The notes: a model not told the origin generated them from the letters alone. Positions 15,483 through 26,072 are shown, numbered from the stretch's first letter. The stretch: 35,734 nucleotides of DNA from Anaerobranca gottschalkii DSM 13577 (GCF_900111575.1 NZ_FOIF01000017.1:1-35734), one strand, 5' to 3'. Program-made: numbers and translations.

Positions 15483-15923
15483 TTAAAATCCTCTTGGTTG
15501 CCACATTTCTGGCTGTTGTGCTTCGTGATTGTGGTGTGGACCTCTGTAAACACGGAGCTTTTTAAGCATTTTTCTACCTAATTTGTTGTGAGGTAACATT
15601 CCTTTAACTGCTAGGTAAAGAGCTCTTTCAGGCTTTTCTTTCATTAATACTTCATATGTTGTTGCTTTTAATCCACCTGGATATAATGAGTGTCTGTAGT
15701 GGATTTTATTTTTTAATTTATTACCTGTTAATACAGCCTTTTCAGCATTGATGATGATCACATGGTCACCAGTATCTACATTAGGTGTATAAATTGCTTT
15801 ATGTTTACCCCTTAAGATTGAAGCTACTTCACTAGCCAATCTACCAAGGGTTTTCCCTTCAGCGTCGACAACATACCATTTTCTTTCTACTTCGTTAGCT
15901 TTCGCTAGGAAAGTTGTCCGCAT
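15483..15923 (-). CDS. rplM: 50S ribosomal protein L13
   Basis: Early-assembly large-subunit protein; 146 residues. Recognised by [17 protein letters not shown], the [10 protein letters not shown] strand and the [18 protein letters not shown] segment. The ATG follows GGAGGGAATATCC. It starts a two-gene transcript with its own promoter and an 80-base leader. Confidence 0.97.
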   Translation of the reverse strand: MRTTFLAKANEVERKWYVVDAEGKTLGRLASEVASILRGKHKAIYTPNVDTGDHVIIINAEKAVLTGNKLKNKIHYRHSLYPGGLKATTYEVLMKEKPERALYLAVKGMLPHNKLGRKMLKKLRVYRGPHHNHEAQQPEMWQPRGF

Positions 15924-16004
15924 GGATATTCCCTCCTTATTTTTTCCAATGTTTTTATAACTTTTACTATGTTTTTTCCGGGGCTCTCGGATTCAAACAT
16001 ACTC
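15924..16004 (-). other. rplM 5' leader, possible L13-type regulatory leader
   Basis: About 80 bases of untranslated leader containing a small GC-rich hairpin (15977-15980 with 15988-15991, seven-base loop) followed by an A-rich stretch. Firmicutes rplM genes are known to carry an L13 leader thought to bind L13 or its partner; membership here is an inference from position and could not be checked. Confidence 0.4.
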
Positions 16005-16010
16005 TAAGAT

Positions 16011-16039
16011 ATTTTAGTATAATTATAGCCTAATGTCAA
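16011..16039 (-). promoter_or_regulatory. Sigma-A promoter of rplM-rpsI
   Basis: Minus-strand TTGACA (16034-16039) and TAAAAT (16011-16016) separated by 17 bases, followed by the leader to rplM. It lies just past the truA stop, giving rplM-rpsI independent transcription. Confidence 0.78.
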
Positions 16040-16063
16040 GTAATTAACCTTAATACAGTACAA

Positions 16064-16810
16064 TTAATAATAAATTTTTTCAAGGATAAGCCCTTGTGGT
16101 GGAGCAGTAGGTCCAGCTTTTTTCCGGTCCTTTGCCCCGATTATTCTAGGAATTTCTTCTGGACTTAATTTCCCCTTACCAATCTCTACTAAGGTTCCAG
16201 CTATTATCCTAACCATATTGTACAAAAAACCGTTTCCTTCAATAAGAAATTTAATATAACTGTTTTCTTCTACCACTTGAAAGGCTGTTATAGTTCTAAC
16301 CGTTGTTTTAGTTGTCGCGCCAGAGCCTCTAAAACTAGTAAAATCATGGGTACCTAAAAAATATTTGGCCCCTTTTTTTATTTCTTCTAACCTAAGAGGT
16401 TGGGGAACATGCCAAGTAAATTCCTTTGTTAAAGGTCTTTGGGCAATATGGTTATCAATTGTATAGCTATATTGTTTTCCCTTGGCGTTATATCTACTAT
16501 GAAAATCTAAACTTACCTTTTCCGCCTCTAAAACCCTAATATCTTTAGGTAAATTTGCATTTATGGCCATGATAAGTCTTTGGGGATCTGGGAGTCTATC
16601 TTTTCTATGTTTAAAATTTACTACCTGACCATTGGCATGAACTCCGGCATCGGTTCTACTGGCCATATGGGTTGTTATTTCTTCTCCAAATATTTTTGAC
16701 AATGCCTTATTAAGGTACTTTTGTATAGTTGGATCATCACTTTTATTTTGCACTTGAAAACCACAATAGTTTGTTCCTTGATAGGCAACTACCAACTTAG
16801 TATTATACAT
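16064..16810 (-). CDS. truA: tRNA pseudouridine(38-40) synthase
   Basis: Isomerises uridines 38-40 in the anticodon arm of tRNA. The 248-residue length is typical. SRTDAGVHA (51-59) carries the catalytic aspartate D54, and KQYSYTI and FTSFRGSG match the RNA-binding cleft of the family. It ends the ECF-transporter transcript, one base after ecfT, the standard order in Firmicutes. Confidence 0.95.
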   Translation of the reverse strand: MYNTKLVVAYQGTNYCGFQVQNKSDDPTIQKYLNKALSKIFGEEITTHMASRTDAGVHANGQVVNFKHRKDRLPDPQRLIMAINANLPKDIRVLEAEKVSLDFHSRYNAKGKQYSYTIDNHIAQRPLTKEFTWHVPQPLRLEEIKKGAKYFLGTHDFTSFRGSGATTKTTVRTITAFQVVEENSYIKFLIEGNGFLYNMVRIIAGTLVEIGKGKLSPEEIPRIIGAKDRKKAGPTAPPQGLILEKIYY

Positions 16811-16811
16811 C

Positions 16812-17621
16812 CTATATCCCCGTCAAGATAACAGTTGTTAATAAAGCTAAAACTCCTAAAAAGGCTAGATAGTCTTTTACTGTGGTTTTCAAAACTTTCA
16901 TCCTCGTTCTCCCTGTACCTCCCCGATAACACCTAGACTCCATAGCCATAGCTAATTCATCTGCCCTTCTAAAGGCACTGACAAATAGTGGGACCAGCAA
17001 AGGTACTAAAGCTTTTGCCCTTTGGAGGATATTCCCTGATTCAAAATCAGCGCCCCTTGCCATCTGTGCTTTCATAATTTTATCTGTCTCTTCTAGTAGT
17101 GTAGGAATAAAGCGCAGGGCAATGGTCATCATCATAGCTAGTTCATGGGCAGGGACTCCCACTTTTTTAAAAGGTGATAATAAACCTTCAATAGCGTCGG
17201 TCAAAGCGATTGGAGAGGTAGTTAAAGTTAGTAAAGAGGTATTCATAACTAGTAAAGCTAATCTTGAAGCCATGAATACACCTTGCCTAACTCCAAATCT
17301 ATCAATAGAAAATCTACCTAGTTGTAGTAAAGTGTCAGTTTCCGGTCCCTTTGTAAAAAATGTATGGATAATCAAAGTAAAACCTATTAAAAACCACAGA
17401 GGTTTTAAGCCTTTAATAATTGTAGAAAAAGAAATTTGTGCGACCCTTACCATTATATACAGTAAAATCAATAACAATAGATAGCCATAAAAGGTGTTTA
17501 TAAAAAACAATGTTGTAATGAGGATGATAGTAATAAGGATTTTTATCCTCGGGTCAAGGTTATGAATAAATGAATCTCCTGGAAGGTATTGTCCAATAGT
17601 AATACCCTTAAGTAGTGACAT
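16812..17621 (-). CDS. ecfT: ECF transporter transmembrane component EcfT
   Basis: Membrane scaffold of energy-coupling-factor importers, linking the two ATPases to substrate-binding S components. The 269-residue protein has hydrophobic segments at about 30-62, 73-90, 110-130 and 245-265, and the two cytoplasmic coupling-helix motifs MARGADFE (about 188-195) and AMESRCYRG (about 226-234), which contact the ATPases. It overlaps ecfA2 by 14 bases. No S component lies in the window, so this is the shared group II module. Confidence 0.95.
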   Translation of the reverse strand: MSLLKGITIGQYLPGDSFIHNLDPRIKILITIILITTLFFINTFYGYLLLLILLYIMVRVAQISFSTIIKGLKPLWFLIGFTLIIHTFFTKGPETDTLLQLGRFSIDRFGVRQGVFMASRLALLVMNTSLLTLTTSPIALTDAIEGLLSPFKKVGVPAHELAMMMTIALRFIPTLLEETDKIMKAQMARGADFESGNILQRAKALVPLLVPLFVSAFRRADELAMAMESRCYRGGTGRTRMKVLKTTVKDYLAFLGVLALLTTVILTGI

Positions 17622-18477
17622 GCTTCCACCTACCTAATATTTTCTTTAATTCTTCTTTAGCTTCTAACCTTTTATAGACCCTTGGATTTACAGGAAAGTT
17701 TAACTCCTTAAGTTTTAACATCAACTGTGTAACTGGCGGAACCTCTAAACCAATTTTTATAAGCTCATCCCTTTTTGCAAACACCTCTTCAGGCTTACCA
17801 TCGGCAAATACTTTGCCACTATCCATGACAATGATCCTATCTACTAGCTCAGCTATTTCATCCATAGAGTGGGAAACTAAGATTATGGTAATTTTTAATT
17901 CTTGATGAAGTTTTTTAAGTTTCCCTAACATATCATCCCTTGAACGTGGATCAAGGCCTGCTGTAGGTTCATCTAATATCAAGTATTTTGGTTCCATTGC
18001 CAGCACTCCCGCTATGGCAACTTTCCTCATCTGCCCTCCACTGAGTTCGAAGGGTGAACGGTCCTTCACTTCATCATAATTTAAATTTACCCATTCTAAA
18101 GATTTTTTTACTTTTTTTAAGATCTGCCTTTCATCATAACCTAAGTTTTTGGGACCAAAGGCTATATCCAATTCCACTGTTTCCTCGAAAAGTTGACTTT
18201 CCGGATATTGAAAAACTAAGCCGACTTTCCTGCGGATATCTTTAAGTTTAGTAGTTTTATCCAAAAGATCTAAGTTATCTACTTTTACCTTCCCTGATGT
18301 AGGTTTAAGTAAACCATTTAGGTGTTGAATTAATGTTGATTTTCCCGAGCCAGTGTGACCAATGAGTCCAATAAACTCCCCTTCTTCAATTTTAATATTG
18401 ACATCTTTTAATGCCACTACTTCAAAGGGTGTTCCCGGTGAATAAATATGTGTTAAGTTTTCCACTACTATGGGCAT
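17608..18477 (-). CDS. ecfA2: ECF transporter ATP-binding protein EcfA2
   Basis: One of two ABC ATPases of the group II ECF module, powering uptake of vitamins or metal ions. Walker A GHTGSGKS (40-47), Q-loop [13 protein letters not shown] signature [10 protein letters not shown], Walker [12 protein letters not shown] and switch histidine SHSMDE are all intact in 289 residues. The C terminus carries the extra dimerisation region seen in EcfA proteins. It overlaps ecfA1 by 10 bases and ecfT by 14. Confidence 0.94.
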   Translation of the reverse strand: MPIVVENLTHIYSPGTPFEVVALKDVNIKIEEGEFIGLIGHTGSGKSTLIQHLNGLLKPTSGKVKVDNLDLLDKTTKLKDIRRKVGLVFQYPESQLFEETVELDIAFGPKNLGYDERQILKKVKKSLEWVNLNYDEVKDRSPFELSGGQMRKVAIAGVLAMEPKYLILDEPTAGLDPRSRDDMLGKLKKLHQELKITIILVSHSMDEIAELVDRIIVMDSGKVFADGKPEEVFAKRDELIKIGLEVPPVTQLMLKLKELNFPVNPRVYKRLEAKEELKKILGRWKHVTT

Positions 18478-19301
18478 AAATATTTCACCAACTCTTCCAC
18501 AGTTATAATATCTTTGGGTATATTATAACCTTCTTTGTTTAAGTCATATACCAGTTCTGTTACCACAGGGACATCTAGACCTAATTCCCTAAGCTTTTCC
18601 ACATCTTTAAAAATTTCCTTAGGGGTTCCTTCCATTACAATTTCTCCATTTTCCATTACTATCACCCTATCGGCCAAGGCCGCCTCTTCCATGTGGTGAG
18701 TGATATGGACAATGGTTATCCCCTGCTCTTTGTTTAACCGACTGATAGTTTCCATTACTTCCCTTCTACCTTGGGGATCTAACATAGCAGTGGGTTCATC
18801 TAGACAAATGCATTTTGGTAACATTGCCAGTATTCCAGCTATGGCGATTCTCTGTTTTTGTCCTCCTGATAAGAGATGGGGGGGATGTTTCCGATATCCC
18901 TCCATACGGACTAATTTTAATGCTTCATCTACCCTTTGAATAATAACTTCTTGGGGCAATCCTAAGTTTTCAGGACCAAAAGCCACATCTTCTTCCACAA
19001 TAGTGGCAATTATTTGGTTATCAGGGTTTTGAAAAACCAAACCTACTGTTTGCCTTGCCAGGTAGTAATCTTCTTCACTGGAAATTAACTTTCCTTCAAT
19101 ATAAACTTCCCCTGAATGGGGTTCTAACAAACCGTTGAAATGCTTAGCTAAAGTAGATTTTCCAGAACCATTGTGGCCAATAATTACTACAAATTCCCCT
19201 TCTTCGATAGAAAGATTTACTCCTTTTAAAGCTGCTAATTGGTTTTCTTTATCCTTATTATAGTAATGTACTAAGTTTTTGACTTCTATTATTTTACCCA
19301 T
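18468..19301 (-). CDS. ecfA1: ECF transporter ATP-binding protein EcfA1
   Basis: Partner ATPase of EcfA2. Walker A GHNGSGKS (near 42-49), Q-loop VFQNPDNQI, signature LSGGQKQR, Walker [11 protein letters not shown] and THHMEE are present. I start it at the ATG (19301), ten bases after GGAGG; the TTG six bases upstream is too close to that site. It is the first ECF gene, about 40 bases after the rplQ terminator. Confidence 0.94.
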   Translation of the reverse strand: MGKIIEVKNLVHYYNKDKENQLAALKGVNLSIEEGEFVVIIGHNGSGKSTLAKHFNGLLEPHSGEVYIEGKLISSEEDYYLARQTVGLVFQNPDNQIIATIVEEDVAFGPENLGLPQEVIIQRVDEALKLVRMEGYRKHPPHLLSGGQKQRIAIAGILAMLPKCICLDEPTAMLDPQGRREVMETISRLNKEQGITIVHITHHMEEAALADRVIVMENGEIVMEGTPKEIFKDVEKLRELGLDVPVVTELVYDLNKEGYNIPKDIITVEELVKYLCP

Positions 19302-19338
19302 CGACAATAAACCTCCCCCTTTAGGGATGGTATCTTTT

Positions 19339-19415
19339 AAAAAAAGACAGGTATAAACAGTTATCGGTTATAACCGTACCAGCGATTATAACCGTTAACT
19401 GCCCCATTACCTGTC
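19339..19415 (-). terminator. Long intrinsic terminator after rplQ, with palindromic arms
   Basis: Nested arms: 19346-19353 with 19408-19415, 19358-19363 with 19396-19401, and 19365-19373 with 19386-19394, around a 12-base loop. On the minus strand it is followed by seven T residues (19339-19345). It closes the ribosomal transcript before ecfA1. The arms contain the perfect DNA palindrome CGGTTATAACCG. Confidence 0.85.
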
Positions 19416-19432
19416 CGATTTTAGTGCTGACT

Positions 19433-19452
19433 GTAAGGGGAGTTACCCTTAC
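19433..19452 (-). other. Small hairpin at the rplQ stop
   Basis: GTAAGGG and CCCTTAC (7 bp, six-base loop) abut the rplQ stop. There is no T-run, so it may stabilise the mRNA end or assist the terminator beyond it. Confidence 0.4.
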
Positions 19453-19790
19453 TAAATTAATTCAATGATGGCCTGAGGTGCTCCATCCCCTCTTCTTGGA
19501 CCAGTTTTTAGTATTCTTGTGTAACCACCGTTTCTGTCAGCATATTTAGGAGCGATTTCATTAAATAGCTTAGTTACCACAGATTCCTCAAGGATATATG
19601 CTAATGCTTGTCTGCGAGCGTGAAGATCCCCTCTTTTCCCAAGGGTTATCATCTTTTCGACAATTGGACGGATAGCTTTTGCTTTAGCTTCAGTTGTTTC
19701 TATTCTACCTTCTTTTAGTAAAGAAGTAGTAAGACTTCTAAGCAGTGCTTTTCTTTGGTTTGTGGTACGTCCGAATTTACGTAAAACCAT
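19452..19790 (-). CDS. rplQ: 50S ribosomal protein L17
   Basis: Large-subunit protein near the exit tunnel; 112 residues. The start [19 protein letters not shown] and the end [17 protein letters not shown] are family signatures. It lies 14 bases after rpoA, as the last gene of the ribosomal cluster. Confidence 0.97.
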   Translation of the reverse strand: MVLRKFGRTTNQRKALLRSLTTSLLKEGRIETTEAKAKAIRPIVEKMITLGKRGDLHARRQALAYILEESVVTKLFNEIAPKYADRNGGYTRILKTGPRRGDGAPQAIIELI

Positions 19791-19804
19791 CTGTATCCCC
19801 TCCT

Positions 19805-20752
19805 TTACTCTTCTTCTTTCTTAAGGGATAGTCCCAATTCATTTAGCTTTTGAATAACTTCTTCTAAGGATTTCCTACCAAGATTTCTAACTTTCATCAT
19901 TTCAGCTTCAGTTTTTTGAGTTAATTCTTCTACATAGTTAATTCCTGCTCTCTTTAAGCAGTTATATGATCTAACGGAGAAGTCTAACTCTTCAATAGTC
20001 ATTTGGTAGGCTTTTTCCTTTTGGTTTTCCTCTTTTTCAACCATTACTTCTATTTCACTGACAGTATGGGTTAAGTCGATAAATAACTCTAAATGTTCTT
20101 TCAGTATTTTTGCTGCTAGACTAATCGCTTCATCAGGTCTTATACTTCCATCAGTGGTAACTTGTAGAGTTAATTTATCATAGTTTGTAATTTGTCCAAC
20201 CCTGGTATCAGTAACAGAATATTGAACTCTTCTAATAGGAGTAAAGATTGAATCCACAGCAATTAGACCAATTGGATCATTTGGAGATTTGTTTCTGTCT
20301 GCAGGTACATATCCCCTACCTGGAGAAACATTGATATCCATACCTAGCTTTCCACCTTCAGCTACATAAGCTATAATGTGGTCAGGGTTTAGGATTTCAA
20401 CATCATTATCATGGGAGATATCCCCTGCTTTAGCAAATCCAGGACCCTCAAAGTCTAACCTTAATGTTTTAGACTGACCATTGTGGATTTTCAATGAAAG
20501 TTGTTTTAAATTTAGAATTATTTCTGTTGTATCTTCTTTAACACCAGGGATAGTAGAGAATTCATGGAGTACTCCATCAATTTTGACACTGGTGACAGCA
20601 GCGCCAGGAAGTGATGATAGTAATATTCTCCTCAGTGAGTTTCCTAATGTTGTTCCATAACCCCTTTCTAGAGGTTCAACTACAAACTCACCATAAGTGT
20701 TATCTTCTGATAACTTTGTACACTCAATTTTGGGTTTTTCGATTTCTATCAA
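19805..20752 (-). CDS. rpoA: RNA polymerase subunit alpha
   Basis: Platform for RNA polymerase assembly and, through its C-terminal domain, for UP elements and activators. The 315 residues show the N-terminal dimerisation motif [21 protein letters not shown] (about 30-50) and the C-terminal helix-hairpin-helix with [11 protein letters not shown] and [19 protein letters not shown] site precedes the ATG. Confidence 0.97.
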   Translation of the reverse strand: MIEIEKPKIECTKLSEDNTYGEFVVEPLERGYGTTLGNSLRRILLSSLPGAAVTSVKIDGVLHEFSTIPGVKEDTTEIILNLKQLSLKIHNGQSKTLRLDFEGPGFAKAGDISHDNDVEILNPDHIIAYVAEGGKLGMDINVSPGRGYVPADRNKSPNDPIGLIAVDSIFTPIRRVQYSVTDTRVGQITNYDKLTLQVTTDGSIRPDEAISLAAKILKEHLELFIDLTHTVSEIEVMVEKEENQKEKAYQMTIEELDFSVRSYNCLKRAGINYVEELTQKTEAEMMKVRNLGRKSLEEVIQKLNELGLSLKKEEE

Positions 20753-20810
20753 AGTTTTACCCTCCCTTTTATTATAAATTTCGGTTACGAGGGCTGCTAG
20801 AACCTAAGCT

Positions 20811-21437
20811 TTACCTTGAGTAAAGCTCAACAATTAGATGTTCTGCTACTGGTACATCAATTTCATCTCTAGATGGAACAGCTAAAACCCTTCCTCTTAG
20901 AGCTTCTACATCTCTTTCTAACCAAGGAACTAGGTTTTGGGTAGCAGCGAATTCCCTTAAATCTTTGAACTTTGGAGATTCTTTAGATTTTTCTTTAACT
21001 TCGATGACATCACCTGGTTTAGTTAAATAAGATGGAATGTCAACTTTTTTACCATTTACAGTAAAGTGACCGTGGGTAACTAGTTGTCTAGCCTCAGTTC
21101 TAGATGTTGCAAATCCTAAACGGAACACTACGTTATCTAGACGACTTTCAAGAATTTGAAGTAAGTTTTCACCAGTAACCCCTTGTCTTCTATTTGCTTC
21201 TTTAAAGTAGTTACGGAATTGCTTTTCTGCAACACCATAAATACGACGTAATTTTTGCTTTTCCCTTAATTGAACACCGTACTCAGAAAGTTTTTTTCTA
21301 TTTTGCCCATGTTGACCTGGGGCATAGTTACGACGATCTACTGCACATTTGGGTGTGTAGCATCTTTCGCCTTTTAAGAAAAGTTTAGTACCTTCTCTAC
21401 GGCAAAGTCTACATACAGCTCCTGTATATCTTGCCAT
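20811..21437 (-). CDS. rpsD: 30S ribosomal protein S4, zinc-binding form
   Basis: Nucleates small-subunit assembly by binding 16S rRNA; also an RNA-chaperone/antitermination factor in other bacteria. 208 residues with an S4 domain (about 95-160). Cysteines 9, 12, 26 and 31 make the C+ zinc site lost in many paralogues. Confidence 0.97.
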   Translation of the reverse strand: MARYTGAVCRLCRREGTKLFLKGERCYTPKCAVDRRNYAPGQHGQNRKKLSEYGVQLREKQKLRRIYGVAEKQFRNYFKEANRRQGVTGENLLQILESRLDNVVFRLGFATSRTEARQLVTHGHFTVNGKKVDIPSYLTKPGDVIEVKEKSKESPKFKDLREFAATQNLVPWLERDVEALRGRVLAVPSRDEIDVPVAEHLIVELYSR

Positions 21438-21463
21438 TTATCCCATACACCTCCTAAATAATA

Positions 21464-21856
21464 CTATACACGACGCCTTTTTGGTGGGCGGCAACCATTA
21501 TGGGGAATTGGTGTTACATCCTTAATCCCGATTACTTCCAAACCTGCTGCTTGTAATGAACGAATTGCAGCTTCCCTTCCGCTACCTGGACCTTTTACAG
21601 TAACGTCAACTTGCTTTAAGCCATGTTCCATTGCCGCTTTAGCAGCTGCTTCTGCTGCAGTTTGAGCAGCGAAAGGAGTGCTTTTCCTAGAGCCTTTAAA
21701 ACCCATAGCACCAGCGCTGGACCAAGAAATAGTGTTACCAGCAACATCGGAAATGGTAACTATTGTATTGTTAAAGGTGGAATGAATGTGGGCAATACCA
21801 CGCTCAATATTTTTCCGCTCTCTACGTCTTGGACGAGTAGAAGTTCTACGTGCCAT
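21464..21856 (-). CDS. rpsK: 30S ribosomal protein S11
   Basis: Platform protein near the mRNA exit; 130 residues. [27 protein letters not shown] and [14 protein letters not shown] are characteristic. Between rpsM and rpsD as usual. Confidence 0.97.
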   Translation of the reverse strand: MARRTSTRPRRRERKNIERGIAHIHSTFNNTIVTISDVAGNTISWSSAGAMGFKGSRKSTPFAAQTAAEAAAKAAMEHGLKQVDVTVKGPGSGREAAIRSLQAAGLEVIGIKDVTPIPHNGCRPPKRRRV

Positions 21857-21877
21857 TTGGAGTCCCTCCTTTATTTA

Positions 21878-22249
21878 CTATTTTTTACGTTTTGCACCAA
21901 CAGTTCTCTTTGGACCTTTTCTGGTACGAGCATTGTTTTTAGTGTTTTGACCTCTTACAGGTAACCCCATACGGTGACGGCGTCCCCTATAACAACCAAT
22001 TTCAATCAGCCTTTTAATGTTCATCGCAACTTCGCGACGAAGATCTCCCTCTACCTTATAGTTTTTATCAATTGTTTCCCTTAACCTATTGATTTCATCT
22101 TCAGTTAAGTCTTTAACCCTTGTGTCAGGGTTGATATTCAATTGTTGTAAAATTTGGTTAGAGGTTTTTCTACCTATTCCGTAGATATATGTTAAGGCTA
22201 TTTCTACCCTTTTATCTCTAGGTATATCAACACCAGAAATCCTTGCCAT
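21878..22249 (-). CDS. rpsM: 30S ribosomal protein S13
   Basis: Head protein contacting the P-site tRNA and L5 bridge; 123 residues. [14 protein letters not shown] at the start, GLPVRGQ and a basic C-terminal tail (TVGAKRKK) identify it. Confidence 0.97.
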   Translation of the reverse strand: MARISGVDIPRDKRVEIALTYIYGIGRKTSNQILQQLNINPDTRVKDLTEDEINRLRETIDKNYKVEGDLRREVAMNIKRLIEIGCYRGRRHRMGLPVRGQNTKNNARTRKGPKRTVGAKRKK

Positions 22250-22273
22250 AGTGCTTATGACACCTCCTATTAT

Positions 22274-22617
<344 letters not shown>

Positions 22618-22645
22618 TAGTCCTCAACCTCCTTTTTCCTGACCT

Positions 22646-22903
22646 TTAGTTATCATTTAGTTCAAAGGTACTTATTAAGTGGGCTATCTTTTCATCTGAT
22701 AGATTGTTAAGAACTTCTGTAAAAATCTTTTTGCTAACTGGCAAAATGTGCTTAGGATTTTTAACCTTTGGTCTTTTAATAGTCCGGACTTTGCCGTCTA
22801 CTAAGTAAACCCTTTCATCCTTAACATCTAAAACCAGATATATTTTATCTTTATCCCTACCTTGTTTTGAACGAACTAAGATACCTTTTTGAACGTTGTC
22901 CAT
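22646..22903 (-). CDS. KOW-domain RNA-binding protein (ribosome-associated, uncharacterised)
   Basis: An 85-residue protein with an N-terminal KOW-like beta domain: GILVRSKQGRDKDKIYLVLD, then a basic KVRTIKRPKVKNPKH segment and a helical C terminus. It is found between map and infA in many Clostridia. A role in ribosome assembly or translation is inferred from location and fold. I use the ATG at 22903, nine bases after GGGAGG; the longer frame (22936) would overlap map and lacks such a site. Confidence 0.85.
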   Translation of the reverse strand: MDNVQKGILVRSKQGRDKDKIYLVLDVKDERVYLVDGKVRTIKRPKVKNPKHILPVSKKIFTEVLNNLSDEKIAHLISTFELNDN

Positions 22904-22925
22904 ATGGAGATACCTCCCAGCAGAG

Positions 22926-23678
22926 CTATTCATCAATAGCTGTTAAAATTTCCGGTCCATCTTCTGTGATTACAATTGTATGTTCAAAGTGGGCCGATGG
23001 TTTGTTATCTAAAGTAACTACTGTCCAACCGTCTCTCAATGTCTTTACCCGATGAGTTCCCATATTAACCATAGGTTCAATGGCAAAAACCATTCCTGCC
23101 TTTAGTCTCGGACCTTTACCAGGTATTCCAAAGTTCGGGATTTGAGGATCTTCATGCATACTTTGGCCTATACCGTGTCCAGTATATTCCCTAACCACTG
23201 AGAATCCTCTCTCTTCTACAAAAGTACCGATAGCAGCAGATATATCTGATAACCTGTTACCAGGTACTGCTTTGGAAATCCCTTCGTAGAGAGCTTGACT
23301 GGTTACATCTAACAACCTTTGTACTTCATCTGAAATTTTGCCTACAGGGTAGGTTACTGCAGCATCGCCATAATAACCATTAACCTTAGCACCTATATCA
23401 ATACTAATAATATCTCCATCTTTTAAGGTTTTAACCCCAGGTATTCCATGAACAACTTCTTCATTTATCGATGCACAGATACTAGCGGGGAACCCATGAT
23501 AACCTTTAAAGGCCGGCTCAGCCCCTTGGGCACGGAGGTATTCTTCCACTATATAGTCTAACTCTTTAGTGGATATACCTGGTTTAATATATTTTGCTAC
23601 TTCTTTATGGGCACCTGCGGTTATCCTCCCGGCTTCCCGCAGGTATTCAATTTCCCTTGGTGATTTAATGATTATCAT
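22926..23678 (-). CDS. map: Methionine aminopeptidase, type I
   Basis: Removes the initiator methionine from nascent proteins. 250 residues from the ATG at 23678, chosen because GAGGT lies seven bases before it; an upstream frame extension would lie deeper in adk. The metal ligands of the pita-bread fold are present: H77 (VVHGIP), D94 (SIDIGA), D105 (GDAAVT), [18 protein letters not shown] and FEHTIVI. It overlaps the end of adk by 14 bases. Confidence 0.95.
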   Translation of the reverse strand: MIIIKSPREIEYLREAGRITAGAHKEVAKYIKPGISTKELDYIVEEYLRAQGAEPAFKGYHGFPASICASINEEVVHGIPGVKTLKDGDIISIDIGAKVNGYYGDAAVTYPVGKISDEVQRLLDVTSQALYEGISKAVPGNRLSDISAAIGTFVEERGFSVVREYTGHGIGQSMHEDPQIPNFGIPGKGPRLKAGMVFAIEPMVNMGTHRVKTLRDGWTVVTLDNKPSAHFEHTIVITEDGPEILTAIDE

Positions 23679-24327
23679 TACAGCTACCTCGCAAGGCATC
23701 TTTAATGTCATTAAATACTTGGTCTATAGACTGAAGACCGTTTATGGTGACCAACTTGCCTTTTGTTTGATAATACTCGATGAGAGGGGCAGTCTGCCTT
23801 TGATAAACTTCCAAACGCTCTCTAGCAGTATTCTCACTATCATCAGCACGTTGGTAGAGCTCACCACCACATTTATCACAAATTCCTTCTTCATTAGATT
23901 TATTAAACAGGATGTGGTAGGTGGCACCGCAATTTTTACATACCCTTCTACCAGTGAGTCGTAATATTAACTGGTCAAAAGGAACTTCAATGTTAATACA
24001 ATAATTAACAGGAGTGCCTTTTCCTTCTAAGATAGTATCCAAAGCTTTGGCTTGTTCTGTAGTTCTCGGAAAACCATCTAAAAGGAAGCCCTTTTCACAG
24101 TCTTTTCCTTCCAGTCTTTCTTGCACGATACCAATAACGATATCATCGGGAACTAATTGCCCTTTATCCATATACTCTTTTGCTTTCATCCCTAGGGGTG
24201 TTTGATCTTTAAGGGCTTGACGAAATATATCACCAGTAGAAATATGGGGTATACTATAGGTTTCTGCTATGGACACTGCCTGAGTACCTTTCCCAGCCCC
24301 CGGCGGTCCTAATAGTATTAATCTCAT
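23665..24327 (-). CDS. adk: Adenylate kinase, zinc-lid form
   Basis: Interconverts ATP, AMP and 2 ADP. The 220 residues include the P-loop GPPGAGKGT (7-15), GFPRTTEQA for AMP binding, and a long LID domain with a four-cysteine zinc site (C130, C133, C150, C153), common in Gram-positive enzymes. Between secY and map as usual. Confidence 0.96.
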   Translation of the reverse strand: MRLILLGPPGAGKGTQAVSIAETYSIPHISTGDIFRQALKDQTPLGMKAKEYMDKGQLVPDDIVIGIVQERLEGKDCEKGFLLDGFPRTTEQAKALDTILEGKGTPVNYCINIEVPFDQLILRLTGRRVCKNCGATYHILFNKSNEEGICDKCGGELYQRADDSENTARERLEVYQRQTAPLIEYYQTKGKLVTINGLQSIDQVFNDIKDALRGSCNDNH

Positions 24328-24346
24328 TATCCTTGCCTCCCCGGGA

Positions 24347-25630
24347 TTAGCCCATGAAGCCTTTATAGTGCCTCATGAGTAGTTGTGCTTCAATTTGCTT
24401 CATAGTTTCTAAAGCAACACCTACAACAATTAGCAATGATGTTCCTCCAATACCCAATGGGTAGTTAATGAAGCTACTAATTGCAAAAGGTATTACAACT
24501 ATTAAAGCTAAAAATAACGCACCTACTAAAGTTATTCTTGTTAAGATTTTTTCAATATATGCAGAAGTTGGTTTTCCAGGTCTAATACCAGGAATAAAAC
24601 CACCATTTTTCTTCATGTTTTCTGATAGCTCTGCTGGGTTAACAGTGATTGCTGTATAAAAGTAAGCAAAGAACACAATTAACAGAGCCTGTAAAATTTG
24701 ACCTGATACTCTGGAGACATCAAAGAAATTAGCTATTGCTAAAAGTATTGGATTACTCCAGAACTGGCCAATGGTTGCAGGGAATAGTAGCAATGATGTG
24801 GCGAAAATTACAGGTATTACTCCTGCTTGATTAACTTTTAGTGGGATATGGGTTGATTGACCTCCGTACATTTTACGTCCAACAACCCTTTTGGCATACT
24901 GTACCGGAATTCTCCTTTCACCTTCTTGGATAAAGATAATTCCTACAAGTACTACCAATATTACCGCTAGTAGAATCAAAGCATCTAGAATATTAGCTTC
25001 TCCAACCCTAACATATTCAGCAAATTGGAGGATCATGATTGGAAACCTTGAAACAATACCTGCAAAGATAATTAAGGAAATTCCATTACCAATACCCTTT
25101 TCTGTAATTTGTTCCCCTAACCACATTAAAAAGGCAGTTCCTGCTGTTAAGGAAATGACAATAAGGGCTATGGAACCGAATCTCTCCATTGTTGTCATTA
25201 GTCTATAACCTGGAATCATACTCCTAAAGTTTAAACTAATAAAAATACCTTGGATAGTTCCCAAACCTACTGTCAAGTATCTAATTACTTGGTTTAGTTT
25301 TTTCCTTCCTTCTTCCCCTTCTTTTGACCACTCTTCAAAAGTGGGAATTACTACAGTTAGTAACTGAGTAATAATTGATGCATTGATGTAAGGCATTATA
25401 CCCATAGCAAATATTGAGAAGTTAGAAAGAGCACCACCAGAGAAAACATCGAATAATCCGAATAGGCCCCCTCTACTTCCTATCATATCGGCAATTCCCT
25501 TTGCATCAATGCCAGGTACTGGAACAAAAGATCCAAGTCTAAAAACAACTAACATTGCTAATGTAAAGATTATTTTTTTCCTTAAATCTTTTATTTTCCA
25601 AGCGTTCCTCAGTGTCTCCACATATTGCAT
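24347..25630 (-). CDS. secY: Preprotein translocase subunit SecY
   Basis: Channel of the Sec translocon. The 427-residue protein has about ten hydrophobic helices; FRLGSFVPVPGID near the N terminus, the plug region GGLFGLFDVFSGGALSN and the cytoplasmic loops with GERRIPVQYAKR and NPAELSENMKKNGGFIPGIRPG are diagnostic. It begins one base after the rplO stop. Confidence 0.97.
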   Translation of the reverse strand: MQYVETLRNAWKIKDLRKKIIFTLAMLVVFRLGSFVPVPGIDAKGIADMIGSRGGLFGLFDVFSGGALSNFSIFAMGIMPYINASIITQLLTVVIPTFEEWSKEGEEGRKKLNQVIRYLTVGLGTIQGIFISLNFRSMIPGYRLMTTMERFGSIALIVISLTAGTAFLMWLGEQITEKGIGNGISLIIFAGIVSRFPIMILQFAEYVRVGEANILDALILLAVILVVLVGIIFIQEGERRIPVQYAKRVVGRKMYGGQSTHIPLKVNQAGVIPVIFATSLLLFPATIGQFWSNPILLAIANFFDVSRVSGQILQALLIVFFAYFYTAITVNPAELSENMKKNGGFIPGIRPGKPTSAYIEKILTRITLVGALFLALIVVIPFAISSFINYPLGIGGTSLLIVVGVALETMKQIEAQLLMRHYKGFMG

Positions 25631-25631
25631 A

Positions 25632-26072
25632 CTATATCACCTCAACAGTGCCGCCAAGAGCCTCAATCTTCTCAACAGCAGACTTGCTAAACTTATGTGC
25701 CTTTACAGTAAGTTTTACCTCAAGCTCGCCGTTTCCAAGAACTTTTACCCCGTCGGCAATTTTTTTGATAATACCTTTTTCAATTAGTAACTCAGGGGTA
25801 ACTACGGTGTCTGCTGCGAAAGTATTAAGGTCTGATACGTTCACTATTGCCCATTGGGTTTTAAATACGTTAGTAAAACCTCTTTTGGGTACCCTTTGTT
25901 GTAATGGCATTTGTCCACCTTCAAAGCCTGGGCGAACTCCTCCACCACTTCTAGATTTTTGTCCTTTCTGTCCTCTACCTGCAGTTTTACCATTTCCAGA
26001 GCCAATACCTTGGCCTTTTCTTTTAGCTACAGTGCGAGATCCTTTTGCAGGTTTTAATTCATGTAAGTTCAT
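25632..26072 (-). CDS. rplO: 50S ribosomal protein L15
   Basis: Late-assembly protein; 146 residues. A glycine/lysine-rich N-terminal extension ([20 protein letters not shown], about 22-42) threads into 23S rRNA. Followed by a globular C-terminal domain. A longer plus-strand reading frame here is a shadow. Confidence 0.97.
   Translation of the reverse strand: MNLHELKPAKGSRTVAKRKGQGIGSGNGKTAGRGQKGQKSRSGGGVRPGFEGGQMPLQQRVPKRGFTNVFKTQWAIVNVSDLNTFAADTVVTPELLIEKGIIKKIADGVKVLGNGELEVKLTVKAHKFSKSAVEKIEALGGTVEVI

Noticed and set aside
22926-23711. Longer methionine aminopeptidase with 11 extra N-terminal residues
   Set aside because: The extension lies inside adk without a ribosome binding site, whereas GAGGT precedes the internal ATG at 23678.
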